A DNA stretch of 64,000 nucleotides from Halorubrum aidingense JCM 13560 (lineage in GTDB: Archaea; Halobacteriota; Halobacteria; Halobacteriales; Haloferacaceae). A program made the position numbers and the translations under genes. How positions within the stretch are numbered: position 1 is the first letter of the stretch; every line of letters begins with the position of its first letter. This document shows positions 52,378-60,882 of the stretch, one piece after another. The stretch covers positions 70,503 through 134,502 of the forward strand of contig NZ_AOJI01000002.1 in assembly GCF_000336995.1 (NCBI RefSeq). The letters run 5' to 3'. The notes beneath the pieces are model-generated. The model had not been told where the DNA came from. It did no database searches and was given only the letters and a program-made list of their open reading frames with translations.

Positions 52378-54084
52378 TTAGCCCTGATCACCGTTCGAGT
52401 TGGACGGGTCCCACGGTGACGCCGGCACCGTGCCGTCGCCCGCGGTCGTCTCGAACACCGCTTCGAACAGCGTGCGTTCAGCCCCTCGGAAGTGCTCACT
52501 GAACGTCGCCTGAGTGACGCCGAGGAGGTCCGCCACCTCCTCACCGGTACTCTTTCGCGGCCAATCGAAGTAGCCCGCGTGGAACGCCGTCTTGAGCACG
52601 GCCCGTTGCTTCTCCGTGAGCTGGTTTTCGAACGCCGAGTGGAAATCAGCGATCGCCGGCTCGTCGCGGGACACCGTCCACTGGGCACGGAGGGTCGCGT
52701 CCGCGTAGTGGTCTTGGACGAGTTCGACCAATCGGTGTTTGTCTCGTCCCGGCGGCACTTCGACGACGAACTGAAATTCGCCGTCGGCGATCGTGACCTC
52801 GGTCACGAGGAACCCGTGTTTCGCGAGGGCCGGTATCAGCGTCTCCCCCCAGTTCATGGTGAGTTCGACTTCGTACGTCTCAGCCTCAGGTGAGAGAATT
52901 CGGAGGTCCTTGACCAGCGTCGAGCGACCGACGACCTCCGCTAACTCTTTTTTGGAACCCCCTTCGGCGCTGCCGTACGCGAGAATACCGGGGTCGGTCT
53001 GAATGAGATGCTCGAACTCAAGGGTCCATCCGTCTGCCGAGGCTGTGACGAGGTCGTCGGTCTCGCCGTCTCGACTGAACGTCAACTGGAGCATCGTGTC
53101 ACTCGTGAGAGCGTCTTTGCGTTCGACGGCGGTAATGGCGTGGCCGATGATCGCTCCTAACCGCGAGAGATTCTCTCGGTCGGTATGAACGAAGGCGTTC
53201 GGCGACTCGTCGTAGACGGCTAACACGCCGTAGCAGATATTTCCGTAGGCGACGGGTATCGCGACCATGGTACGGTACCCACACGTTCGCATCTGCTCTC
53301 GACACTGATCGAACCCGGGGGCCGTTTCGATGTCTTCGACGACCTGTACCTCCCGGGTGCGAACCGCTTCGGCTTCAGGCCTCTCACCGTCCGTCTCACC
53401 GTCGGACGGAATCGCGGCGACGTCGAACCCGCAGTCGGCAGGCGCGGATTCACGGCGGGAGAATCGATCGGCCGAGTGATCCAGGTCACCCATCCAGGCG
53501 AAGTCGTACGCGTCGGGTTCGACGAGTCTCTCGCAGACGGCCCGTTCGAGGTCCTCGCGCGTCGATTCCGTGATGAGTGCGTGGATGACGTCTTGGTTGA
53601 TTCTGTAGAGCCGATTGAACGCCTCCAACCGCTCGCGCTGGCGGATTCGCTCACGCTCCTGACGAGACTGCTCGATCGCGTACTGAATCGAATGGACCAG
53701 CAGGCCACCTGTCACCTCGTCTTTCACGAGGTAATCGCGGGCGCCGTGCTGGATCGTCTGTATCCCGAGATCGCGATCGTCCGGTCCCGTGAGTACGACG
53801 ACGGGCGTGAGCTCAGCCGCGTCGACGACACTGACGAGCGTGTCGAAGACGGTGCTGTCGGGAAGCTCGAGGTCAAGCAGTATCACGTCGACGGCTCGTT
53901 CAGACAGTCGGTCTACCCCCGCCGTGAGCGTCGACTCGTGGTGGACTGCCGACTGAGTGGGAGACGATCCGTCGAGATCGATTCGTCTGAGGTCTGTCTC
54001 CGCGTTGTCGAGCATCTTTTTCACGAGTCGCGCGTCGCCGGGGTCGTCCTCGATGAGAAGGACATCGAGCGTGTCGTCACTCAT
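52378..54084 (-). CDS. Receiver-GAF-HTH_10 (Bat-type) response regulator
   Basis: 568 residues with three parts. The receiver domain is at 1-125: VLLIEDDPGDARLVKKML, phospho-acceptor ILLDLELPDS, VVVLTGPDD and conserved Lys YLVKDE. A GAF domain is at about 165-330 (EDLERAVCERLVEPDAYDFA, GYRTMVAIPVAYGNICYGVL). A Bat-associated domain and C-terminal HTH_10 (LTEKQRAVLKTAFHAGYFDW, GEEVADLLGVTQATFSEHFR) follow. It likely links a histidine kinase signal to transcription. The start overlaps the end of a decayed response regulator. Confidence 0.9.
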   Translation of the reverse strand: MSDDTLDVLLIEDDPGDARLVKKMLDNAETDLRRIDLDGSSPTQSAVHHESTLTAGVDRLSERAVDVILLDLELPDSTVFDTLVSVVDAAELTPVVVLTGPDDRDLGIQTIQHGARDYLVKDEVTGGLLVHSIQYAIEQSRQERERIRQRERLEAFNRLYRINQDVIHALITESTREDLERAVCERLVEPDAYDFAWMGDLDHSADRFSRRESAPADCGFDVAAIPSDGETDGERPEAEAVRTREVQVVEDIETAPGFDQCREQMRTCGYRTMVAIPVAYGNICYGVLAVYDESPNAFVHTDRENLSRLGAIIGHAITAVERKDALTSDTMLQLTFSRDGETDDLVTASADGWTLEFEHLIQTDPGILAYGSAEGGSKKELAEVVGRSTLVKDLRILSPEAETYEVELTMNWGETLIPALAKHGFLVTEVTIADGEFQFVVEVPPGRDKHRLVELVQDHYADATLRAQWTVSRDEPAIADFHSAFENQLTEKQRAVLKTAFHAGYFDWPRKSTGEEVADLLGVTQATFSEHFRGAERTLFEAVFETTAGDGTVPASPWDPSNSNGDQG

Positions 54085-54569
54085 ACTCCCTCTCGACTGG
54101 CGGGAGCCGAACGCCCTCGAACCAGAAATCTTCGGACTTCTGGACGGTGTCGATGAACTCGGACGGATCCACCGGCTTCGTCATGTAGGCGTTGGCCCGC
54201 GGCTCGTCGGACTTGACGATGTCCTCTTCGGCTTGGGAACTGGTCAACGCGATCACCGGAATACGCGTCAGCTGAGGCGACGCCTCGTGCAGATCTTCGA
54301 GGAACTCGTCTCCGTTTTTCCCGGGAGAGGTTGAGATCGGAGAGATTGAGATCGGGTCGCTGGACGTCCCTAGACGCCACAGGCGACGCTTGATGAGCGG
54401 GTGGATACGTCACGTCGTCGAACAGAAGTGACGCGTGCGCTCCGAGTAATTCGCTCTGATAGACTCCGTCACCCACCGCAGTAGCGATGTGCCGGGACCG
54501 CCGGCGAGCTACGGTCTCGACGGTATCCGCAAAAAAATCCCCGTCGCTACTACTTGGCGATGGGCTCAT
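54077..54569 (-). pseudogene. Frameshifted response-regulator gene
   Basis: The frame from ATG 54569 reaches RPDLNLSDLNLSREK, the phospho-Asp strand of an Rcp1-type receiver (normally RPDLILLDLNLPRKNG). A one-base insertion (CGGGAAAAAC for CGGAAAAAC near 54325) then throws it out of frame. The other frame carries on as GDEFLEDLHEASPQLTRIPV, then IALTSSQAEEDIVKSDEPRA and NAYMTKPVDPSEFIDTVQKS to a stop at 54077. A 15-base tandem near-duplication (GATCTCAATCTCTCC, GATCTCAACCTCTCC) sits at the damaged site. The 5' 190 bases do not match the N-terminal half of a receiver, so that part seems replaced. Confidence 0.7.
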
Positions 54570-54792
54570 GATAGTCGCTTATGGCCCCAGCGCCATTTAG
54601 ATACACACACCTTACTAACAATATTATCGTGTCTACTCGGTCGTCACCCCCTTCAGCAGACGCAGTTCATCCGAAACAGAGAGTCACGCGACGGCGCTTA
54701 TCGCGCGGTTAATCTCGTGGGGCCGGCTCGGTACGCATCGAACTCATCGAAATCCGGGGGGACTGACACCGACGGCGAACGCGTTACCCCGG

Positions 54793-55488
54793 TCACGGCT
54801 TCCAGTCTCCCTCCTTGTCGCGGTCGTACATTTCTCCAGTGGCCTGTCGCTCTCGCGGCCAGAGCGTAATCGCCGCCGTGAGTCCGTATACGAATGTGAC
54901 CGCGCCTACCACCACCGATCCGGGTATCTGAACCACGCTGGCGGTGGCGAGGGGCCCCTGATCCGCCGAGAACACCGTGAGCCGAACGATCCACGCCACC
55001 AGCAGAACCGTTTGGAGCGGCAGGTATACCCGGTGGTATCGGCGGGAGTACGCCTCGAGGAAGGGTATCTTGAATGCGGGACGGCGGAGGTCGGTTCCGA
55101 GTTCCGTCCGCCAATCGTCGTGGTCGGCCCGGTTTTCGGGGTCGATGGCGGCGGCGAACACATCCCGTTCGAGCAAGCGTACCCGGGCGCGCCACACGTC
55201 GTATCGCTGGTATCGCCGGCTCTCGACGACGTGGAACATCAGCACAGTCAGCATCCCGATCAACAAGAGGTAGTGAGGGTTGTCGGGGCTGGAGAACACC
55301 CACGTCAACACGGCCGCGATGATGGTCACCGTCCAGTTCGTCGTCTTGTCGAGGCGCCCCCGCCAGGTGGTCACCCTGTCCAGTTCACCGCGGTAGAGTC
55401 CGACCAAGGCGGACGAGACGTCGTCGATCGGCTCGTCAACGATCGGCTCATCGGCTGAGGACTCGTCAGTATCTTGGGTATCTGACAT
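54793..55488 (-). CDS. DUF2270 membrane protein
   Basis: 231 residues. An acidic N-terminus is followed by LVGLYRGELDRVTTWRGRLD, two close helices (TVTIIAAVLTWVFSSPDNPH and YLLLIGMLTVLMFHVVESRR), then YQRYDVWRARVRLLERDVFA, PAFKIPFLEAYSRRYHRVYL and two more helices. These are the conserved blocks of DUF2270. It is a cytoplasmic-membrane protein without known function. It is divergent from the membrane protein at 55746. Confidence 0.85.
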   Translation of the reverse strand: MSDTQDTDESSADEPIVDEPIDDVSSALVGLYRGELDRVTTWRGRLDKTTNWTVTIIAAVLTWVFSSPDNPHYLLLIGMLTVLMFHVVESRRYQRYDVWRARVRLLERDVFAAAIDPENRADHDDWRTELGTDLRRPAFKIPFLEAYSRRYHRVYLPLQTVLLVAWIVRLTVFSADQGPLATASVVQIPGSVVVGAVTFVYGLTAAITLWPRERQATGEMYDRDKEGDWKP

Positions 55489-55745
55489 ACAGCGTTGCGA
55501 GTACGCACAGCAAAGAGCGTTCGGGTGCCGGGAGCGAATCCGCCCAGTGGGTTTGTGCCGGCGGCCGGGCTGATGCCGGTCCCCCTCGATTTCTGCAGTC
55601 CGCGAAAAGACGGCGGACCGCCCGACCAGCGGGCTCGGTCTGTATCAGTATATTGGGCGCAGGGCTTTGCCTCTCTCTCCCGTATTGGTACTATGGAATC
55701 GAACACCCGTCGGATTACCGGCGTGTCTCAGCGGGTCGGTAACTC

Positions 55746-56753
55746 ATGAGACCGGCACGCGTAATTCGCCGGTGGCGCGACTGGTTTCCGACTCCGACGT
55801 CGGAGGGTGATTTCAGCATCGCTCGGTGGGTGTTGCTGGAGGCCAACCGGTTGGCCGTCACCGGAGCGCTGCTCACGTTCGTTTTCGTTTCGTTCGTGCT
55901 TTTAGGCACCGTCTGGACGTTCGAGATGCAGAACCTGCTGACGGAGACCTCAGCAGTCCAGACGATACTCAACACCCTCCTGAGCGGCATGATCCTCCTC
56001 GTCTCGATTGTCGTGTCTATCAACTCCATCGTCCTCTCGCACGACATGAGCTCCGTCAGCAATCAAGAGGATCGCGTCGAGGGAGCGTCGAGCTTCCGCA
56101 GAGAGCTGAGCGAGCTGTCCCGGCCGGATGAGAATCCGTCCGATCCGACGTCGTTCCTGAGGGTCATGTCGCGGACGATCCGCGAACGCGCCCAGCGACT
56201 CGACGACGACGGGCTCGACGCGGACGGCACCGAAGAGATCCGGACCTACGCCTCGTCCGTCGCGGAGATGGCCGACAAGCTCGGGGCCGTCGAGAACACG
56301 GACGGGGCCGAGTTCGCCGTCCTCTGGAAAGGAATGGAGTTCAGGTACGGCGCGCAGATGGAGCAGTCTCGGACGCTCAGATCGGTCCACAAAAGCGCGG
56401 GGACTGATCGCCTCAAAGATCAACTCGACCATCTCACCGACGCATTGGAGTTGTTCGCCATCGGGAAAGAGTACTTCAAAACGCTCTATTACACCCAGGA
56501 GGTGTCGAAGCTCTCACAGACGCTGTTGGTGATTACTCTCCCGGCCATCCTGATCAACGCGTCGATGATTCTCGCCATAAACGCCCAAATTCTCCCCGAC
56601 GTCTGGGTGCTGGGTGTCCCGCCGCTACAGCTGTTCGTCGCGGCGGCGTTCACCGTCTCGCTCGCGCCGTACGTCGTGTTGACCGCGTATATGCTCCGGC
56701 TTTCCGCAGTCGCACGGCTGACGTCGTCCGCCGGAATCTTCTCGCTGAACTGA
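55746..56753 (+). CDS. Four-helix haloarchaeal membrane protein (paralogous to 47364)
   Basis: 335 residues. It has the same layout as the protein at 47364: two N-terminal helices (LAVTGALLTFVFVSFVLLGT and LLSGMILLVSIVVSINSIVL), a long charged helical domain (residues 95-245, TSFLRVMSRTIRERAQRLDD), then YFKTLYYTQEVSKLSQTLLV leading into two C-terminal helices and an ARLTSSAGIFSLN tail. Overall identity is low, but motif order is conserved. The central domain contains strings of charged residues suitable for coiled coils. No function is known. Confidence 0.7.
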   Translation: MRPARVIRRWRDWFPTPTSEGDFSIARWVLLEANRLAVTGALLTFVFVSFVLLGTVWTFEMQNLLTETSAVQTILNTLLSGMILLVSIVVSINSIVLSHDMSSVSNQEDRVEGASSFRRELSELSRPDENPSDPTSFLRVMSRTIRERAQRLDDDGLDADGTEEIRTYASSVAEMADKLGAVENTDGAEFAVLWKGMEFRYGAQMEQSRTLRSVHKSAGTDRLKDQLDHLTDALELFAIGKEYFKTLYYTQEVSKLSQTLLVITLPAILINASMILAINAQILPDVWVLGVPPLQLFVAAAFTVSLAPYVVLTAYMLRLSAVARLTSSAGIFSLN

Positions 56754-56918
56754 TCCCCGACGGCGGAAGGTGTCACCCCGCTTCGCGGTCAGCGATAGAC
56801 GAGCTGTAGACGATTTGACGCCGATCCGCCGAGACCGTGGATCCCGGGGGTCGTGTTTCAATGCCTTTCAGGGGCAAACTCAATGCTTATCGAGCTCCTG
56901 ACTCTTCTCTAAGCCGCT

Positions 56919-57275
56919 ATGTCACTTTCAGAAACGGTCTCGAAGATCGACAGCCTGAGCGACGACCAACGCGACTGCATCGAGAACTGTAACGAGGCTG
57001 CGGAGGTCTGTGAATGGTGTGCCGACGAGTGCCTCGGTAGCGAAGAGATGGAGGAGTGCGCTCGGCTCTGTCGAGACGTCGCCGACCTCGCGTCTCTCCA
57101 CGCGCGCCTCATGGCTCGGGGTTCGAGCTATAGCACCCACCTTGCCCGGGCTTGTGCTGAAGCGTGTGAAGCGTGCGCCGCGGAGTGCGAGCGCCACGAC
57201 GCCGATCACTGTCAGGTCTGTGCGGACGTCCTCCCGAAATGCGCCGAATCCTGCAGGAGCATGATCGACAACTGA
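56919..57275 (+). CDS. Four-helix-bundle copper storage protein (Csp/DUF326-like)
   Basis: 118 residues with about 14 cysteines spaced along helices: DCIENCNEAAEVCEWCADEC, MEECARLCRDVADLASLHAR, CAEACEACAAECERH and HCQVCADVLPKCAESCRSMI. This Cys pattern lining a four-helix bundle is that of Csp copper storage proteins, which hold many Cu(I) ions. There is no signal peptide, so it is cytosolic. It complements the copper ATPase and oxidase at 20-25 kb though it stands apart from them. Confidence 0.88.
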   Translation: MSLSETVSKIDSLSDDQRDCIENCNEAAEVCEWCADECLGSEEMEECARLCRDVADLASLHARLMARGSSYSTHLARACAEACEACAAECERHDADHCQVCADVLPKCAESCRSMIDN

Positions 57276-57472
57276 GCGGCGATCACGGCGTCGACGTCCG
57301 CCGACGAGGAACGCGACGGGTCGCTACCGATCACCGACCGGGCGGTGTCGGTGTTGCGAGGTCGAATGACAACCGAAACGCGAGATCGACACCGGTTACC
57401 GGTCCGAACACAGCGTCACCAGGCGTTCCCCCACAACGATCGGTGTCAGAGAAAGCACGTAGGCCAATGGCA

Positions 57473-57491
57473 GTTACCCCTAGAGGGTAAC
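57473..57491 (+). promoter_or_regulatory. Perfect inverted repeat before the AI-2E-family gene
   Basis: GTTACCC, CTAGA spacer, GGGTAAC. It ends 12 bases before ATG 57503. The position in the core promoter/start region suggests a repressor operator. Confidence 0.45.
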
Positions 57492-57502
57492 CGAACTGTG
57501 TG

Positions 57503-58546
57503 ATGTCCTCTCTGACAGGCGGTCACAAATCGGTCGTCTGGATTCTTATCGGTGTCCTGCTCACAGTGGTGGTGTCGCTTATCCTGTATTCGTTCATCGG
57601 GGCGCTCGTGGTCGGTGTTTTCCTCTACTACGCGACGCGACCGATCTACCGATGGGTGGATCAACGGACGGGCCACCCGGATCTCAGTGCGGTAATTACC
57701 CTCTTGACAGTCGGCCTGCCGGTACTTCTTATCTTGGCGTATGCGGCGTTCATCGGGATCCGCGAGGTTGATCAGTTCTTCGCGGTCGCAGATCTCGGAC
57801 AGCCCAGGACGGTGTTAGAACCCTATGTCGACCTGGTGTCGGAAAATAGCGAACAAGGAGTACTCGGTGTCCTTCGTAACAACCTCGCGAGGGTGGGCGG
57901 GTTCGCCGCTGGAGTCATGACCTGGCTGTTGCGTCTCTTCGTGATCTTCACACTCGCATTCTACCTCCTCCGTGACGACCACAAGATCGAACGCTGGTTC
58001 CGGCGGTGTTTCGAGAACCAACCCTCCGCCGTGACCTTCATGGAGCAGGTGGACGACGATCTCACGACCATCTACACGGGGAACCTGATCACGATCGGAG
58101 CGAGCGGAATCCTCGCCGTCATCGTCTACTACGGGCTGGATCTCGTCGCTCCGGCCGGGACAGGTGTTCAATTTCCAATCCTCTTAGGACTCCTGACCGG
58201 TGTAGCGACGCTCATCCCATCCGTCGGGACGAAACTCGTCTACTTCCCCTACACCGGTTATCTCGTCTGGCAAAGCGTGTCGAGCGGCGAGACCCCGCTG
58301 TGGTTTCCGGTCGTCTTCTTCCTCGTGACGGTGGTTGTCGTCGACACGGTTCCCGACATCTTCATCAGATCCTACGTCTCGAAGGGCGAACTCAATATGG
58401 GCTTGATACTCCTGATGTACGTTCTCGGTGCGGTGGCGTTCGGCTGGTACGGCGTGTTCGTCGCCCCGATCGTGCTCGTCGTGTTCATTCACTTCGTCCG
58501 GGACATCCTCCCAGTGCTCCTCGGATCGGAAGCGATGACCACGTGA
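57503..58546 (+). CDS. AI-2E family transporter (UPF0118)
   Basis: 347 residues, about eight membrane helices. Family blocks include GALVVGVFLYYATRPIYRWV (helices 2-3), FTLAFYLLRDDHKIERWFRR before the central domain, VDDDLTTIYTGNLITIGASG, FPILLGLLTGVATLIPSVGT and MGLILLMYVLGAVAFGWYGV near the end. Members export autoinducer-2, sodium or other solutes; the specificity here is unknown. The ATG at 57503 is preferred over GTG 57500. Confidence 0.9.
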   Translation: MSSLTGGHKSVVWILIGVLLTVVVSLILYSFIGALVVGVFLYYATRPIYRWVDQRTGHPDLSAVITLLTVGLPVLLILAYAAFIGIREVDQFFAVADLGQPRTVLEPYVDLVSENSEQGVLGVLRNNLARVGGFAAGVMTWLLRLFVIFTLAFYLLRDDHKIERWFRRCFENQPSAVTFMEQVDDDLTTIYTGNLITIGASGILAVIVYYGLDLVAPAGTGVQFPILLGLLTGVATLIPSVGTKLVYFPYTGYLVWQSVSSGETPLWFPVVFFLVTVVVVDTVPDIFIRSYVSKGELNMGLILLMYVLGAVAFGWYGVFVAPIVLVVFIHFVRDILPVLLGSEAMTT

Positions 58547-59191
58547 AAAAGCGGTTCGTTGGACGATCCCAATCTCGAACGCTGTCTCACGGCTGTTTTG
58601 GGAAGAGTCGCTCTGACCCACCCGCTTGCAGTTTCTACGGGGTGGGCGTATAAGCATATAAAATATTATAATTCTGTAGACATACTACAAAAATTATATT
58701 TAATCCCGCTCCGATTTTCGGGCCGTTCGTATCTGATACCGCGGTCACACGTGTGGCCGTCTCGTTATGCTGCAATCACATCACCAGTGGCGCCGCCACG
58801 ACTCACCGTGAGAAGAGCGTACCAGCGCAGATAACGCTCACGGCCTCCCAAGAGTCGAAACCCTCTGTCAGCGACGGCTGGCTGGTGTTTCCCATGCATA
58901 GGAAGCCTCGCCGTTTGCGGCGAGGAGGACGTCACTGCTGATCGTCGAACCGGTTCACGGTCGCAGCTATCGCACGGTGAACCGGACGCCGACTGGACCC
59001 GACCGTAGATCGGCCTTACGTACCTGTCGGTGAACAGTAGATCGAACCCAATCAGCCCGACATGACAAGAATAAAGGTAGCATGAATAACAATATATAAT
59101 ACTAGGAAAGAAACGTGGGACACTGACCGTCATCAACAGCGGCGGTGTGCTTCTCGCTCCACAAGTTCGACGTCGATACCTCGTGTACGCG
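58547..59191. other. Intergenic region around the element remnant
   Basis: Bases 58655-58710 are extremely AT-rich (TATAAGCATATAAAATATTATAATTCTG), like the low-GC flanks of insertion sites. The TnpB-type remnant occupies the centre. From 58940 to 59190 nothing is supported apart from a second AT-rich patch near 59080-59105 that may belong to a promoter. Confidence 0.4.
58780..58935 (+). mobile_element. 3'-end remnant of an IS200/IS605-type (TnpB) element
   Basis: A hairpin CCTCGCCG-TTTG-CGGCGAGG at 58906-58925 preceded by GGAAG and followed by AGGACGTCAC has the form of right ends of haloarchaeal TnpB-carrying elements as I know them. The sequence before it reads ASQESKPSVSDGWLVFPM in one frame, plausibly the degenerate C-terminal tail of TnpB. 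No further TnpB coding sequence is left upstream. Identification is from the hairpin pattern and is not secure. Confidence 0.45.
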
Positions 59192-59575
59192 TTACGGTCC
59201 GGGCGTTGTCTGTGCGACGTCCACGGGGAGGGCGTCTAATATCGTCTCGACCTGTTCGTCGGACTGATACCGGACGGCGTTATTCTCTCGATCGTAGTGG
59301 ACGAGTCCGTGTTCGTCTAACTTGGGCAGATGCGTGTGGACCAACTGGATCGAGAGCTGGTCGCGGTCTGGATGGGCTGCGGTCGGCGAGGCGGGCTCGT
59401 CCCCGTATAGGTGATCGACGAGGTCCTCGACCGTCGTTTGTCCAGCGGTCTCTGCTCGCAATCGACAGATGATCCGTCGCCGCTGTCTGTCCGAGAGGAG
59501 TTTAAGATATGTGTCGAACTGAGTGGTCCCCATGATACCGGATAGTACCGGGTAGACCTCATCAAATAGTGACAT
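59192..59575 (-). CDS. DUF7344-type HTH protein
   Basis: 127 residues from ATG 59575; a TATA-like TTAATTAAAA about 25-28 bases upstream supports it over GTG 59587. TTQFDTYLKLLSDRQRRRII then LVDHLYGD begin the winged helix, continued by LSIQLVHTHLPKLDEHGLVH and YDRENNAVRY. This is the haloarchaeal DUF7344 family, ArsR-like in shape. The protein at 62978 is a second member. The target is unknown. Confidence 0.78.
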   Translation of the reverse strand: MSLFDEVYPVLSGIMGTTQFDTYLKLLSDRQRRRIICRLRAETAGQTTVEDLVDHLYGDEPASPTAAHPDRDQLSIQLVHTHLPKLDEHGLVHYDRENNAVRYQSDEQVETILDALPVDVAQTTPGP

Positions 59576-59701
59576 TCTCACAGTCACCCGGTTTTTAATT
59601 AAGCGAGTAACACAACAGCGACACGCTCTTTCCCCCTCATGAGGCCCGCGATAGGCGGAGAAGGCCCCCGTCTCTCACCGCAGAAGTCCGTCAGGAGTCC
59701 G

Positions 59702-60502
59702 TCAGGAGTCCAAGTCGTCGGCGTTGAGCCGCCACGTGAAAACGGCTTTCAAAACGGCGACCAGGCTGTTGGTCTCTCCTTCGCCCCAGATGGCCGTCTC
59801 CGAGCGCTGATCGGACGAGGTCGTGTCCACGCCGTTCACGAGTGCGCTCACGAGCGTCTTTCGTCCGTCGATCATCATGAGCCGGCCGGCCGGGGTCTCC
59901 GACCAGACCCACAGCGACTCGAACATCACCGCACCGGGGATCTCGTCTTGAATACGCGCCTGTACGTCGGCCGAAACCCCGCCGAGCTTGACGGAGACGC
60001 CACGCGCTGCGGCGTCGCTCAACGCGTCGATCAGGTCGTCGGTGAGCAGTTCCTCGACGGTCATGTAGACGATCTCCTCTGTCGCGCTCTCGAAAAACTC
60101 CACGACTCGGTGTGTGACCGCCGTCTGCCCGTCTACCGTCCAGACGCCGCGCTGTTCGGCCTGCCGTTCGATCGGTTCGAGTTCGGTCAACGCGGTCCGC
60201 AGGGTCTCGGTACGGTATCGGAGCTCGTGTTCGAAGGTCCGACTCGCGGTCTCGGCGGAGATCGCCCAAAATTGCTTGGGCGAGGACTGCTGCACGTCGA
60301 CGAGCCCCCAGTTGCGTAATTCGTCGACGGCGTCGTACACGCGGGTTCGGGGGACCTCCGACACCTGACTGACGTCTCTGGCCGTCGCGGTGCCGAGGCC
60401 GGCGAGCGCGACGAACGTCCGCGCGGCGTACGAACTCAATCCGAACTGTTCGAGCTGCTCGACGGCAGCGGACTGCGGGTCTTGGGTGGGGTCGGGGTTC
60501 AT
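59702..60502 (-). CDS. TrmB-family transcriptional regulator (copy C, diverged)
   Basis: 266 residues from ATG 60502. The wHTH is EQLEQFGLSSYAARTFVALA, then SQVSEVPRTRVYDAVDELRN, with QQSSPKQFWAISAETASRTF after it. A PLD-like C-terminal domain follows (EFFESATEEIVYMTVEELLT, AGRLMMIDGRKTLVSALVNG). It is clearly related to the two other TrmB-like proteins but much more diverged. It is divergently transcribed from copy B at 60883, with a 380-base region between. Confidence 0.85.
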   Translation of the reverse strand: MNPDPTQDPQSAAVEQLEQFGLSSYAARTFVALAGLGTATARDVSQVSEVPRTRVYDAVDELRNWGLVDVQQSSPKQFWAISAETASRTFEHELRYRTETLRTALTELEPIERQAEQRGVWTVDGQTAVTHRVVEFFESATEEIVYMTVEELLTDDLIDALSDAAARGVSVKLGGVSADVQARIQDEIPGAVMFESLWVWSETPAGRLMMIDGRKTLVSALVNGVDTTSSDQRSETAIWGEGETNSLVAVLKAVFTWRLNADDLDS

Positions 60503-60882
60503 CACTGAGGTGGGATTCGCTTCGGATCCCGCCACGCGGGTGGCGAGACGGCACGCAGCAGCGAGCGGTTGGGACGCAGTGCTGCGCTTCGCGCTAATTG
60601 GAGCGTACGTGTCCCCGCCAAATATAGCTGTTGTGATTAACTGGGTGAAATAGTATCGAGCGGTTTCTCCCCGGCTCGGATCGATATTTCCCAATAAGAG
60701 ATAGTTATCACTCTCAGAATCACAATAACTTTCGTCCATTTCGCCCACAGTACGCTGAACTCTTCTCTGTGAAGGCTCCGCCGCTGTGAGTGCGACCGAT
60801 ATTATTATTTGAGTGACAAACCCTATCTGTATCCCGAACTAACGTTACTCTGACCCCGCTCAGACGGGACCGTTGGGACATA
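60503..60882. promoter_or_regulatory. Divergent promoter region of two TrmB-like genes
   Basis: AT-rich boxes occur at 60617-60627 (minus strand CAGCTATATTT) and at about 60797-60812 (GATATTATTATTTG). Neither is at the usual 27-30 bases from a start, so leaders of 80-100 bases are possible. TAACGTTA at 60840-60847 is a short palindrome before the copy B gene. No gene is supported. Confidence 0.4.
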
